Source of the DNA: Solobacterium sp.
Lineage (GTDB): Bacteria > Bacillota_I > Bacilli_A > Erysipelotrichales > Erysipelotrichaceae
Assembly: GCA_017510405.1 (NCBI GenBank)
Contig: JAFWNG010000021.1
Location: 40,244-104,243, forward strand
Length of the DNA stretch: 64,000 nt
Direction of reading: 5' to 3'
A program made the translations under genes and the position numbers. Below, piece by piece: positions 41,110-50,807 of this stretch. The number at the start of each line of letters is the position of its first letter. Positions within the stretch are counted from its first letter, which is position 1. The notes under the pieces are model-generated. The model was not told the origin of the DNA. It made no database searches and saw only the letters and a list, made by a program, of their open reading frames with translations.

Positions 41110-42387
41110 TTACGAAATTCGAATGTATTTCTTTTCGTCATAATCATCTATGATCGAAACAATTGCTTCTGATACGTCTTTACTGATGTAATAGTATCCT
41201 TCTTTCTTCTCCACAGCTTTTGCAAAAGCAACTATCTCATAACGGATCCCCTCACCATCAAGCTGATAAAAATACCGTTTATTATCCGTCGGATTCTCAA
41301 ATCGAACTTCAAAATAATCTGTTTTCCACCATGGAGCAGGAACGTATATATAACCTTTCGTACCGGTTATGATCAACTCGCCTTCTGCTTTCGCAGCTTT
41401 AGCGATTTTTGCAGAAGCTACAGCATTATCAAATAATAAATCTATTTTTGTAAATCCGTCATAATTCAGTTCATCATTTATTATCTTAGTTACGATGGTT
41501 TTTGACTTGTACTGTGTACCCAGAAGCTGGAAGATCGGCAGCAATGCCGTCGGACCCCATGCGCATATACTATTCTGTTTTTTCGCTAAATCCGCGCCGG
41601 ATTCTCCTGCACCGTCAATCAAACTAGTGCAGACCGTATCTACAGAAACGATATCTCCGATTCTTCCGCTTTTTGCAACAACCAAAAGACGTGAATACGC
41701 AGTTGAATAAGCCGTTTTTATTGCGTCCGTCAAAATAAGACGTTTCTCATTTGCAAGCGACAGCAACTCCTGGTACTGATCTTTCTTTGTAGAAATCGGA
41801 GATTCACAAATGACATGTTTCCCTGACAGCAGCGCTCTTTTAACGTCCGAATACCGCTGTTGGGGGAGAGATGCAACATATACTGCATCTACCCCATCCA
41901 GAGTTTCATCACATTCTTTATATTCAACTCCATTTACATACCGCATTTCACGGATAAACTTTTTGCAGAGATTTTCTGAGCCGATCGTTCCGATGATCAG
42001 TTTTCTTTTTTCTGCTCTGATTTCTGAACTGGAAATACCCTCTGTTCTGGGAAGATATACTACTTTGCAGTATTCATTAAGATAATCAAAATGCCCGACC
42101 CAGTCAGATCCAACGGTAAAAATATCAACTCCGAGCCGCCGAATATCATCTATCTTCTGACCTTCGTATTCTTCAACAATGATTTCGTCGGCAATACCGG
42201 TTGCTCTGACGGCTGCGATTCGTTCCATTAAAGACTGCTGGTTGTTGATTTTGCCGCGGGTTTTATCATATGCATCCGAAGTTACGCCGACAATCAGATA
42301 GTCTCCAAGTGCTTTTGCTCTCTCTAACAGCCTAATATGTCCGAAATGGAGCAAATCATATGTTCCATACGTTATAACTTTCACCAT
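41110..42387 (-). CDS. Cytidylyltransferase (TagD-like) fused to Gfo/Idh/MocA oxidoreductase
   Basis: Start ATG 42387 follows GGAGG at five bases. Residues about 1-130 have the TagD-type motifs TYGTYDLLHFGHIRLLERAK, then YLPRTEGISSSEIR (HxGH and ISSS), as in glycerol-3-phosphate cytidylyltransferase. Residues about 132-425 form a Rossmann domain and Gfo/Idh fold (IGTIGSENL, VASLPQQR, LSGKHVICESP, then a beta-sheet C-terminus). The usual EKP is ESP here. The fusion suggests that a CDP-activated polyol or its precursor is oxidised, possibly to a ketone for the aminotransferase encoded next. Neither activity is proven. Confidence 0.8.
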   Translation of the reverse strand: MVKVITYGTYDLLHFGHIRLLERAKALGDYLIVGVTSDAYDKTRGKINNQQSLMERIAAVRATGIADEIIVEEYEGQKIDDIRRLGVDIFTVGSDWVGHFDYLNEYCKVVYLPRTEGISSSEIRAEKRKLIIGTIGSENLCKKFIREMRYVNGVEYKECDETLDGVDAVYVASLPQQRYSDVKRALLSGKHVICESPISTKKDQYQELLSLANEKRLILTDAIKTAYSTAYSRLLVVAKSGRIGDIVSVDTVCTSLIDGAGESGADLAKKQNSICAWGPTALLPIFQLLGTQYKSKTIVTKIINDELNYDGFTKIDLLFDNAVASAKIAKAAKAEGELIITGTKGYIYVPAPWWKTDYFEVRFENPTDNKRYFYQLDGEGIRYEIVAFAKAVEKKEGYYYISKDVSEAIVSIIDDYDEKKYIRIS

Positions 42388-42416
42388 AAAAACCTCCATT
42401 CCGCAGAATCAGCTGA

Positions 42417-43490
42417 TTAGAATAATCCTCTCTTCTGCATATCTTTCAATGCATTAATTAATGTTGTGTTGTCTTCATGGCTCAGATGACCAATATGACC
42501 GACTCTGAAAATCGTATTTTTCATATCTCCGCCGTTCGGACAGATCCAAATACCGTACTGATCCTTAAGTGTTAGGAATATCTCATATGCATCTGCATGT
42601 AAGGGATGGACCGAAGTTACACCATTAGCCGGAGATTCTGATACAAATTCAAAGGGAAGGTCCTTGATTTTCTCTCTGAAATCTTCTGCCTGTGCTGCAA
42701 CCCTGGAAACTTCAGCATCTGCACCGCCTAATGCTTCGATTTCCTTTAACCTGGCATTGATCTGTCTTAAGATTCCGACTGCCGGGGTAAAAGGCGTCTG
42801 TCCTCTTTCCATATTTTTCAGCGCATTTGCCAGATCAAAATACATCGACCTGACTTTTCTGTTTTTCACTCTTTCCACTGCACGCGGCGCCAGGACGATT
42901 ACAGAGATGCCTGGAGGACAAGCGAGTGCTTTCTGAGACCCGGTGATCATCACATCGGCACTGCAGTGCTCCATATCGAAAGGATCCGCAAGAAAAGCTG
43001 AAACGCAGTCACACACATAAAACAGTTTGTTTTTCCGGCAGAATTCTCCGATCATTTCCGAATCATACAAAACAGCGGTTGATGTTTCATCAATATTAAC
43101 CAGCAATCCTGTAAAACCCTGACCGTCATATTCATATAACCTCTCTTTGCTGAGTTTCTGTCCATGATTCAGTTTCAAAACTGTATGCGGAATCTCATGT
43201 ATCTCGCAGATTTCTACAAACCGATGCCCAAAACTTCCGCCATCGATTACCAGAACCTTATCCTTCTCTGTGAAGCAATTCATAACAACCGCTTCCATTG
43301 AACCTGTTGAAGAATTTGTCATAAATACTGCTTTGGAACCCTCTGGTGCTTTTGCATACTGCAGAATAAACTTTTCATTTTCAAACATTAACTCAGAGAA
43401 CTCCGCTGTACGGAAATACGGCACCTGTTCGCCGCCAACAGCGAGAACTTCATCGCTGCACATAACCGGTCCTACTGTAAAATTAAGCAT
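42417..43490 (-). CDS. Class V PLP-dependent aminotransferase
   Basis: The 357-residue protein begins [15 protein letters not shown], typical of the alanine-glyoxylate/2-aminoethylphosphonate aminotransferase branch. It continues with [33 protein letters not shown], and the PLP lysine in [12 protein letters not shown]. No phosphonate genes (PEP mutase or phosphonopyruvate decarboxylase) are present, so a 2-aminoethylphosphonate role is not supported. Its neighbours, a TagD-oxidoreductase fusion and a LicD protein, favour production of an amino-alcohol phosphate such as serinol-type units, as inference. It overlaps the LicD gene by eight bases. Confidence 0.85.
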   Translation of the reverse strand: MLNFTVGPVMCSDEVLAVGGEQVPYFRTAEFSELMFENEKFILQYAKAPEGSKAVFMTNSSTGSMEAVVMNCFTEKDKVLVIDGGSFGHRFVEICEIHEIPHTVLKLNHGQKLSKERLYEYDGQGFTGLLVNIDETSTAVLYDSEMIGEFCRKNKLFYVCDCVSAFLADPFDMEHCSADVMITGSQKALACPPGISVIVLAPRAVERVKNRKVRSMYFDLANALKNMERGQTPFTPAVGILRQINARLKEIEALGGADAEVSRVAAQAEDFREKIKDLPFEFVSESPANGVTSVHPLHADAYEIFLTLKDQYGIWICPNGGDMKNTIFRVGHIGHLSHEDNTTLINALKDMQKRGLF

Positions 43491-44328
43491 TGCTGCACTT
43501 ATCCTCCTTTTTCAGTTCACTGTATTCTTTCTCAAAACTGATTATAAGCGGATGATGAGAAATCCGTTTATTCTCCGGCGGAAGCTGCATATAATCCCCA
43601 AAATAACCTTTCAAGAAAGAATCGTAACATTTAAACACTTTAAAACTATGTCCTTCAAATGGCAATTCGACGAACTCATCAAATAAATCCGGTTGAAAAT
43701 ACTTGTGTGCCCCATGCATTGTCCCGTTCCAGAATAACGGTAATTCCGGAATATCCGAATCATTCCATTTAATTTTCTGTTTATAGGAAAACTGTTTTAA
43801 AGACTTTTTTATAGAATCCGGCAAACTCAGTAATACAGTCTCTACTACACCTGTAAAGCCCTTTTTTCTGCTTCTGTGATTTCGGGTCATCAGCATATTG
43901 ATCTGACAGAATCTATATTGCAGTTTTCTTGATAATCCCTCCGGTGCCACGCGGTCTACCGGAAAAATATCAATAAATATCCCTGTATGGTATCCGCATG
44001 TTTTTTCTTTTTCAGACTGAATAAACGTTGTATTATTCTTCCGAATTTTCAAAAAATTATTTCGATAATCCGGATCTGTCACTTCGGTCTGCAAAAACAA
44101 TCCGTCAGGCGGATCATTGGTCCACTCTTTAATAAATCTGTCATAGTCATCACGCTTCATCATCAGATCAATGTCATCATCCCATGGAATAAAACCCTGA
44201 TGACGTACCGCGCCGATCAATGTTCCATATGATAAAGAATAATTAATATCATGTTCTCTGCAAAATCGATCTACTGCGTCCAAAATGTCCAATTCTATTT
44301 TTTGAACACCTAATAATACAGGATCCAT
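43483..44328 (-). CDS. LicD family phosphotransferase, copy 1
   Basis: The 281-residue protein has the LicD signature [20 protein letters not shown] near residues 32-51, with the Asp-Asp-Asp cluster that binds metal and nucleotide. Later blocks PVDRVAPEG and [20 protein letters not shown] are shared with the other copies. LicD proteins move a phosphocholine-like head group from a CDP donor to a sugar. Linkage to the aminotransferase and TagD fusion suggests that this copy transfers an amino-polyol phosphate. Confidence 0.88.
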   Translation of the reverse strand: MDPVLLGVQKIELDILDAVDRFCREHDINYSLSYGTLIGAVRHQGFIPWDDDIDLMMKRDDYDRFIKEWTNDPPDGLFLQTEVTDPDYRNNFLKIRKNNTTFIQSEKEKTCGYHTGIFIDIFPVDRVAPEGLSRKLQYRFCQINMLMTRNHRSRKKGFTGVVETVLLSLPDSIKKSLKQFSYKQKIKWNDSDIPELPLFWNGTMHGAHKYFQPDLFDEFVELPFEGHSFKVFKCYDSFLKGYFGDYMQLPPENKRISHHPLIISFEKEYSELKKEDKCSNA

Positions 44329-44828
44329 ACTCTATTTCTCCTACATATACTATCTAACAAAAACTGCAAATTAATACCAAAGTCCGATATGCCCGTGCTA
44401 TGTACGCAGTTTCGAACACATATTGTTAGTCCATGCCTGAAGCCGAACATATCATGACAATAATATCATTGTATTGCCCCATCAAGAAACATATATTTGG
44501 CTGCCGATTTGATTCTTCCAACTGCAGACAGCTATCATCATTCAGGATTAAAGACCCGAAAAACCTAAACTTTACTGAATGACATGGTTTTTACTGCTGA
44601 TGGAGAGCCCTTTCCCGCTTCTCAATTTCAAAGGAAATAAACAGCATCAGATTTCAGATACCCTGTATCTTGTACAAATAAACGACATCTGTAATTATCA
44701 GAAATGCTTTTTGTATTTTCTCTTTTTCGAAGAAGACTTATTCGAGTTGGCACGCATCCGGATGATAAGCATTTTCAGAATAACTATTCAAAAGTTTTCT
44801 AAACATATATCCTCAAAAACACTCATAT
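44329..44828. other. Intergenic region upstream of LicD copy 1
   Basis: About 500 bases with no supported gene. The region is AT-rich and should hold the LicD copy 1 promoter; a ribosome binding site AGGAG is near 44338-44345. A plus-strand 83-codon frame (44579-44830) has no ribosome binding site and an odd composition, so I reject it as a gene. Confidence 0.45.
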
Positions 44829-44889
44829 AAAAAAGTATGTCTGTTCTATTTTCCCAGCTCTTTGCGGATGATTTTCAGACATACTTTTT
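44829..44889 (-). terminator. Terminator after the FGGY kinase gene
   Basis: AAAAAGTATGTCTG pairs with CAGACATACTTTTT over about 13 bases with a 32-base loop, flanked by A and T runs, so it can act from either strand. It lies 67 bases after the kinase stop. Confidence 0.65.
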
Positions 44890-44956
44890 AATTGATTCAA
44901 AGTTATTCGTGCTTTACTCTTCGAAGCCGAATGATCTGTTGTCGTGTGAACAGTAA

Positions 44957-46477
44957 TTATCTGTAGAAAGTACCATTCAATGCATCAAACGCTTCATTCC
45001 ATCTCTGGAAAGCTTTTTTGTATTCTTCCACATTTTCCGGAATCGGCTCATATTTTTCCTTGACTCTGACACACTTATCTGCAGCATCAAGGCAATCCTT
45101 ATAGATTCCCACACCCACGCCGGCATACATTGCAGCGCCAAGCGCTCCGGCTTCAGTGCTCTCTGTCAGCTCGATCGTTTTGTTCATAATATCCGCGAAC
45201 ATCTGACACCACATCGGACTCTTGATCACACCTCCGGAAAGACGGACAGCACGGACCGGTTTGGAGAATGCTTCCTGCATCAGCAGGATGTCGTACATTT
45301 CATAGCAGATTCCTTCAAGAACCGCATGTGCGAGGTCAGCTTTTTCTGTACCTAATGTAATTCCCAGGAAAGTTCCTCTTGTTGCCTCATTGACTTTACG
45401 ACCGTGAGATCCCTGAAGACATGTCAATGCTGTAACACCATTTGAACCGGGCACGGATCTTTCTGCAATCTCAGTCATCAGATTATACGGATCAACACCC
45501 ATCAGCTGAGATGTAGCTACTTCGAGAGAACACAGCTTATCTCTGAACCAGCGGAATGCAGAAGCTGCTGTATGCGAGAAAGCCTCCAGCTGCCAGTTGC
45601 CCATACCCTGATTTCCCTTTACAAGAATCGTCTTATTCGGATCACGAACCGGTTTATCAACAATGACATAGCTGCCGCCGAATGTACCTACTACCATAGT
45701 CGCGACGTCATCCGTTGTTCCGCCGACGCCATAAGAAGAGCAGTTAACATCCTGTGCACCGACACAGATTTTGCAGCCGATCGGAAGACCTGTTTTCTCC
45801 GCAACTTCCTGTGTAACTGTTCCGACAATCTTTCCCGGTTCAGTAACAACTTCCGGAAGTTCAACGTTTTCACATCCATACGCTTTTCTCAGTACGTCGC
45901 TCCATTCGCTCTTATTAACATCCAGCATACTGATTCGATGTGTGGAGGCAATATCGCAGGGATAACCTTCTGCACCAAGCTGATGCAGGAAATAATCCTG
46001 ATTTGTCGCTATCCTCTTAACTCTCTTCCATGTTTCAGGTTCATTTTTCTGAAGCCAGACAAGTACGCCTGTATTAAATCCGCCAACGCAGCTTCCTTCA
46101 ATCGCATAGTGTTCTTCATCGGAAATCAGACTGTGGATATCGTCTGCAACTTCACCGTTTCTGAGATCCTGCCAGCCGATCATTCTGTTTCTGACAACAT
46201 TTCCATTTTCATCCAGAAGAATCATCGCCGCCCCCTGTGTGGACAGACTTACAGCAGCAATATCTTCAGGATTCACTTTACTTTTCTGAATTGCTTTTCT
46301 GCATGTTTCAAACAATGTATCGGAAATCTGAGCAACACTCTGCTCAACATAACCAGGCTTCGGATAATATGATGGATATTCAGCATAAGCTGAAGAAATC
46401 AAATGCCCCTCTGTGTCAAATACGCATACTTTTGTACCTGTCGTGCCTTCATCAATACCAATTAAATACTTTCCCAT
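44957..46477 (-). CDS. FGGY carbohydrate (polyol-type) kinase
   Basis: From ATG 46477, which has GGGG seven bases upstream (TTG 46483 rejected), the product has 506 residues. FGGY motifs are clear: LIGIDEGTTGTKVCVFD with the Asp and Thr residues of phosphate 1, AVSLSTQGAAMILLD, IGWQDLR (catalytic region), and LSGGVIKSPMW near residue 420. These kinases phosphorylate pentoses, pentitols or glycerol. Next to an IspD-like cytidylyltransferase, a polyol phosphate feeding a CDP-polyol is likely. The substrate cannot be assigned. Confidence 0.87.
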   Translation of the reverse strand: MGKYLIGIDEGTTGTKVCVFDTEGHLISSAYAEYPSYYPKPGYVEQSVAQISDTLFETCRKAIQKSKVNPEDIAAVSLSTQGAAMILLDENGNVVRNRMIGWQDLRNGEVADDIHSLISDEEHYAIEGSCVGGFNTGVLVWLQKNEPETWKRVKRIATNQDYFLHQLGAEGYPCDIASTHRISMLDVNKSEWSDVLRKAYGCENVELPEVVTEPGKIVGTVTQEVAEKTGLPIGCKICVGAQDVNCSSYGVGGTTDDVATMVVGTFGGSYVIVDKPVRDPNKTILVKGNQGMGNWQLEAFSHTAASAFRWFRDKLCSLEVATSQLMGVDPYNLMTEIAERSVPGSNGVTALTCLQGSHGRKVNEATRGTFLGITLGTEKADLAHAVLEGICYEMYDILLMQEAFSKPVRAVRLSGGVIKSPMWCQMFADIMNKTIELTESTEAGALGAAMYAGVGVGIYKDCLDAADKCVRVKEKYEPIPENVEEYKKAFQRWNEAFDALNGTFYR

Positions 46478-46490
46478 TTTCAATCCCCTT

Positions 46491-47204
46491 TTAGGCTTTA
46501 TTCTTTTCCATTATGTTCAAATACGCTTCCATCAGCATAATATCTTCAGGAGTAGTAATCTTTAAATTCGTCTCAGCGTCTTTTGTAAAATAGATCGTTT
46601 TTCCATAATCACAGTAAAGTGTATTCGTAAACACATTACCAGTGACCCCTTTTCCCTCGGAAAAAGCCAGATCATAAAGATCGGCACACTCGCCATAACG
46701 GAAAGCGTACGGGACTGTACACAGCATCAGTCTGTCTCTGTCAATCTGCTGTACTGTTGTTTTACGATCATCCGTAAAGTATACCGAGTAAAGAATTGGC
46801 CGTGCTGTACATCCATTCCCGTTTTTCTTCGCAGATTCAATACAGTCATGAATGATCTCAGCATTGGCAAGCGGATAAGAAGTCATATGAATCAGGACTA
46901 TATCATCCTCCGCCGCCTTTCCGCGCAAAGCTTTCAATCCATTATACGTAGATTCCTGACATGAAGAACCTCCAGCCGTAATCCATTTCACTTTGTTGAA
47001 GCCGAAGCGCTGAACAATACTCCACATCTCATCAATAAATGAATCAACACAGACAATTTCCACTGCATCAATATCTTCGTGTTTTTCCATGATTCGCAAA
47101 GGATAGCAAATGATCGGTTCCCCGTTTACCTCAAGAAACTGCTTAGGAACAGACGCGCCCATTCTTTTGCCAACCCCGCCGGCAAGTAATATTCCAATCG
47201 CCAT
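46491..47204 (-). CDS. IspD/TarI-type cytidylyltransferase, copy 1
   Basis: Start ATG 47204 begins AIGILLAGGVGKRMG, the usual start of IspD/TarI proteins (237 residues); ATG 47213 is an alternative. The nucleotide-binding LAGGVGKRMG, KQFLEVNGEPI, VLIHMTSYPLA and a TTPED segment near the end are present. With the FGGY kinase gene 13 bases away, it probably makes a CDP-polyol such as CDP-ribitol from a polyol phosphate. The isoprenoid MEP pathway is not implied. Confidence 0.83.
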   Translation of the reverse strand: MAIGILLAGGVGKRMGASVPKQFLEVNGEPIICYPLRIMEKHEDIDAVEIVCVDSFIDEMWSIVQRFGFNKVKWITAGGSSCQESTYNGLKALRGKAAEDDIVLIHMTSYPLANAEIIHDCIESAKKNGNGCTARPILYSVYFTDDRKTTVQQIDRDRLMLCTVPYAFRYGECADLYDLAFSEGKGVTGNVFTNTLYCDYGKTIYFTKDAETNLKITTPEDIMLMEAYLNIMEKNKA

Positions 47205-47352
47205 AATCCTCATAAGAAGCTAACCAGATATAATGATCAGTTTCTCTTTCCTCCTTTTTCCTTTAATTGGCAGGCACTGCCTGATTTGCCCAGGTACTTT
47301 TTCGTGTCCTTGAAAAATACAACCATCCACTGTTAAACCTGATTTCGGGCTT

Positions 47353-49143
47353 TTATCGATTCTTAAAGTACTCAAGTGTGTAATCAATAGCTTTATATGC
47401 AGTCTGATAATACAGTATGGTCCAGTAGAATCCGTTGTTTCCAAGAGATTCCTGATACATCAGCCATCCCAGCCAGTAATAGCACATCGGGACAAAGGCG
47501 GCAATTACATGCATTTTCTCGCCTTCCGTTGTCTTATGACCGAAGTAAGCATCAAGGGCATTATTGAATATTTCATCGTCATATTCACGACCCATGAGAA
47601 TTCTTAACAGATCGGCTCCCGGATCATCCAGTGAACCGTATTCCCAGTCAATTACATCGAAGAAATTCCCATCGGTCAAAATATTGTCATATTTCCAGTC
47701 ATGATGGCAAAGAACATCAGCCCAGCCGTCTTTTCTGTAGCATTCTCTGAGGAACAGTGCCTTTTCACGAATATCTCCAAACGTTTTTGTGAGGTCACCC
47801 TTTCGTGCTCCGCCAAGTTTCATCAAACGGTCGCCTTCCGCAATCGCATCATATTCCATTCCTGTACAGTCAACTAAATCTGTTCCGTCATGGAGTTTCC
47901 TCATCATTCTTGCACATCTGCAGACAAGTTCGGAGTCTGTCCACCAGCGCTTGCTGAGATCAATAAGATTGTCTCTGTATTTGCTGATCTTGCAGCCATC
48001 TTCATCAATATAAATAGTTGCTTCGTCCAAACCCAACTTGGTTGCCAGGTTCTGTGCAATAACTTCACGGCGCTTGCTTGTCAATTCCCAGCTTGATTCT
48101 CCGGGATAACGGAAGATATACTTCTGGTCGCCTACCATAAAGGTCAGGTTGATATTTGTCATACCTTTATCAAGAATAACAACATCATGAACATCGGAAG
48201 GCTGACAGTTCAAAACCTTACAGATTCTGTCAGTCATCTTGTCACTTACATCATTAATGAATAGTGTCTCGACACTCTGTGTTTCACTGATTGAATCAAA
48301 CTCATAAAGGAAGTTTGTTGAATATCTTCTAACATACCAGTCAAGGTCTTCAATATGCCGCATGGCAAGTTCCTGCCAGAACATCATATCTACACGGAAT
48401 ACATCGAGATCTTCATTTAAGTATTCAACCATGCGTTTGGAAAACTTTTCATCTAAGAAAGCATGACCGTAAAAACACTCGCCCGGACCTTTAGCTGTAA
48501 AACTTGAAACAATCCTGCCGGACCGATTCGTTTTTAACTGTGTCTCGTGAATGCATTCCTGTTTATAGACAGTAGCCTGAAAAGAATTGTATTCATATAG
48601 TGAAAACGGATTTTCAACGAAATAGTTATCGCAATTGCAAATATATGTTCTGGAAAGCTGATCTTTTACAGCGTCAAGAGTGACAACACTTCCCTTTTCA
48701 ATAGCAGGAGTATTAGCGAGTTTGACCCCGAACTTCTTCTCGAGGTAGAAAAACAGTTCCTGCCTGTATCCTAAAACCACTGTAATATCATCAATTCCGG
48801 CTTCCTTAAGCTGTCTGATTTCTCTTTCAATCAGGGGTTCTCCGTTTTTTACATATAACCCCTTTGGAAGTGAATAGAAAGACTTGGAACTTTTCGCAGC
48901 TCCGCCGGCAGCAAGAATGATGGCATTATGAACTTTACATGGTTCCATTTCCTTCAAAGCTTCATCGGTCAGTTTTCCGTCGATGATAAAACCTTTTTTC
49001 TCAAGATCATTTATTACCTGGGAAACTTCTTCTTCATTATCAAAAAGTTCATAATAAATATGGTTAAAAACGTAACCGGCATCCGATTTCGCGTCTTTTG
49101 CCATGAGCGTTTTTATAACTTCAAACTCCTTAAACGTTAGCAC
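47353..49143 (-). CDS. HTH-cytidylyltransferase-choline-kinase fusion (LicC-LicA type)
   Basis: The 596-residue protein has three parts. An N-terminal winged-helix region (LTFKEFEVIKTLMA, residues about 1-65) comes first. A nucleotidyltransferase follows from LAAGGAAKS near residue 76, where the usual GxGxR is altered to GGAAKS. The C-terminus is a choline/ethanolamine-kinase-like phosphotransferase (about 310-596) with HHDWKYDNILT (Brenner motif) and VIDWEYGSLDDPGADLL. Fusions of this kind make CDP-choline-type donors in host-associated bacteria. The HTH domain may allow self-regulation. An IspD-like gene lies three bases from its start. Confidence 0.85.
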   Translation of the reverse strand: MLTFKEFEVIKTLMAKDAKSDAGYVFNHIYYELFDNEEEVSQVINDLEKKGFIIDGKLTDEALKEMEPCKVHNAIILAAGGAAKSSKSFYSLPKGLYVKNGEPLIEREIRQLKEAGIDDITVVLGYRQELFFYLEKKFGVKLANTPAIEKGSVVTLDAVKDQLSRTYICNCDNYFVENPFSLYEYNSFQATVYKQECIHETQLKTNRSGRIVSSFTAKGPGECFYGHAFLDEKFSKRMVEYLNEDLDVFRVDMMFWQELAMRHIEDLDWYVRRYSTNFLYEFDSISETQSVETLFINDVSDKMTDRICKVLNCQPSDVHDVVILDKGMTNINLTFMVGDQKYIFRYPGESSWELTSKRREVIAQNLATKLGLDEATIYIDEDGCKISKYRDNLIDLSKRWWTDSELVCRCARMMRKLHDGTDLVDCTGMEYDAIAEGDRLMKLGGARKGDLTKTFGDIREKALFLRECYRKDGWADVLCHHDWKYDNILTDGNFFDVIDWEYGSLDDPGADLLRILMGREYDDEIFNNALDAYFGHKTTEGEKMHVIAAFVPMCYYWLGWLMYQESLGNNGFYWTILYYQTAYKAIDYTLEYFKNR

Positions 49144-49146
49144 TTT

Positions 49147-49866
49147 TTACCCCTCCATCTTACGTTTTTCAAGTAATAATAAATACCCCTCAAACAGATC
49201 CAGATCTGCCTGTGTGGTGATTTTAAAGTTCCTGTCGTCTCCTTTTGAGAAATGCATCGTCCCGCCATTTGCAAATACCGTATACTGCAGATGCAAACCA
49301 AGTTTTTCGAACGATCCGTCAGCTATGACTTTTTTATATGCATCACAGATATATTTGTATTCAAAAGTCAGTGGAAACTGCACTTGTACAATTGTCTCTC
49401 TGTCAATACTCTTAGACGAACAGGTTTCATCATCTTTCAGACATGTACTTAAACTCATCTGCTGCACAGCCATGGAATTTCCAAACTCTCTGCAGACACG
49501 AATACCATCGTTAATCACTTCATCTGTCACTAATGGAGCACAAGAGCCGTGGATCATGACAAGGTCCGTCGGTTCCATTTTGTCTTCCAGATAAAACAGT
49601 CCTTTTACCGTGGACTCGGGAAAAGATGCGCCTCCGTTCACAAACCATTTTGCTTTTGAAATCCCATATTCTTCAGCAATCGCTTTGCAGTGATCCACAT
49701 AATCTTTATGGCTGACAATCTCAATGGCATCAATATTGTCATTGTTCTGAAACTTTTCCAGAGTATAGGCAAGAATCGGTTTTCCGAGAACTTCAACAAA
49801 TTGTTTTGGAATCTTTTTTCCAAGCCTTGAACCAACTCCGCCGGCCAGAATAATAGCAGTAATCAT
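49147..49866 (-). CDS. IspD/TarI-type cytidylyltransferase, copy 2
   Basis: The 239-residue protein starts ITAIILAGGVGSRLGKKIPK, an intact nucleotide-binding motif (GGVGSRLG), then KPILAYTLEKF, IHGSCAPLVT and FKITTQADLDLFEG. It resembles copy 1 but has its own set of substrate-pocket residues (SSKSIDRETIVQVQ region). It begins four bases from the LicD copy 2 stop and precedes the HTH fusion gene, so it likely supplies a separate CDP-donor (such as CDP-ribitol or CDP-glycerol) for LicD transferases or teichoic acid. Confidence 0.83.
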   Translation of the reverse strand: MITAIILAGGVGSRLGKKIPKQFVEVLGKPILAYTLEKFQNNDNIDAIEIVSHKDYVDHCKAIAEEYGISKAKWFVNGGASFPESTVKGLFYLEDKMEPTDLVMIHGSCAPLVTDEVINDGIRVCREFGNSMAVQQMSLSTCLKDDETCSSKSIDRETIVQVQFPLTFEYKYICDAYKKVIADGSFEKLGLHLQYTVFANGGTMHFSKGDDRNFKITTQADLDLFEGYLLLLEKRKMEG

Positions 49867-49868
49867 AG

Positions 49869-50789
49869 TTATTTATTTTCCTGTCTGAGTTTTTTGAAAT
49901 ATTCTTTGTACGGCACATCCGCATCATAGATATAAATCTCATGATATGCAGCGTTTTTCACAGGAATACGCCAGTCTCCGTACTGGTGAGTCAGGACTTC
50001 GTTATAGTATTTGGGACAGGTGACTGTAATATTTTCAAAAGGAAGTTCAACAGTTTCATCAAACCATTCTGTTTTCCAAATCAGATTAGGCTGGAAAGTC
50101 CGGAAGGAAGTTACACCGAGCAGACCTGTACGTTCTTTATTCATGCCGCAGCGTTCGAGATACAGCATTTTAATCTCATCTAAAGAGTATTTTTCGCTGT
50201 ATTTTTTATAGATATCAATATACTCTTTATACTCAGGATTAACAACGCTTTCCCTTCCCTTTTCAGCTGCTTCAAGTGCACTGTAGCCTCTCACTGCTTT
50301 CCAGACATCCATAATCTGTTCTTTCTGAGCCTTTCTGGTCTCTTCATCAACAGGCACATTGCAGAACGGCAAAATGTCGATCCAGATCCCCATGTTATAA
50401 TCTTCATTGTCGCTGAACGATCCAACATGGTCGTACTCCCATTTGCTGCATGCGGTAGTATCACTCCTTCTCAGACGGGAAAGCGTAATGCCGCCATAAA
50501 CCGGATCCGTTACAATACTCAGAAGGTGATATGGTTCCTTACATTCTTCCTTCATGATATACATGAACTTTATGTAGTCTTCATACGGCATGCCAAAATC
50601 CATATCATCATCCCAGGGAATAAACCCTTTATGTCTCGCAGCGCCGAGAAGTGTTCCGCCTACCGCAAAGTATTTGAGATTATGTTTATTACAAACCTCT
50701 TTGAAATAACTGTAGATTTCCATTTCTACATTCCAGAGTTTTCTCCTCTGTTCTGTCACTTCAAACTCATAGTCATAATTCTGGCTCAT
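49869..50789 (-). CDS. LicD family phosphotransferase, copy 2
   Basis: A 306-residue LicD protein: [20 protein letters not shown] near residues 43-62, ITLSRLRRSDTT, IWIDILPFCNVP and VELPFENITVTCPKYYNEVL. It is closest, by eye, to LicD copy 3 with which it shares most blocks. It ends two bases before the IspD/TarI copy 2 start and likely uses a CDP-type donor from that gene. Confidence 0.88.
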   Translation of the reverse strand: MSQNYDYEFEVTEQRRKLWNVEMEIYSYFKEVCNKHNLKYFAVGGTLLGAARHKGFIPWDDDMDFGMPYEDYIKFMYIMKEECKEPYHLLSIVTDPVYGGITLSRLRRSDTTACSKWEYDHVGSFSDNEDYNMGIWIDILPFCNVPVDEETRKAQKEQIMDVWKAVRGYSALEAAEKGRESVVNPEYKEYIDIYKKYSEKYSLDEIKMLYLERCGMNKERTGLLGVTSFRTFQPNLIWKTEWFDETVELPFENITVTCPKYYNEVLTHQYGDWRIPVKNAAYHEIYIYDADVPYKEYFKKLRQENK

Positions 50790-50807
50790 TCTGTTTCCTG
50801 CCTTTCC

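Noticed and set aside
42417..43490. A 2-aminoethylphosphonate pathway
   Set aside because: The aminotransferase branch and LicD are compatible, but no PEP mutase, decarboxylase or phosphonate-specific gene is in the window.
44579..44830. Plus-strand 83-codon frame in a 628-base intergenic gap
   Set aside because: Composition is phenylalanine- and isoleucine-heavy as expected for translated AT-rich intergenic DNA, there is no ribosome binding site and it runs into a terminator.
47220..47444. Small minus-strand frame between the cytidylyltransferase and the HTH fusion gene
   Set aside because: It overlaps the end of the fusion gene in another frame and has no ribosome binding site; read as a shadow.
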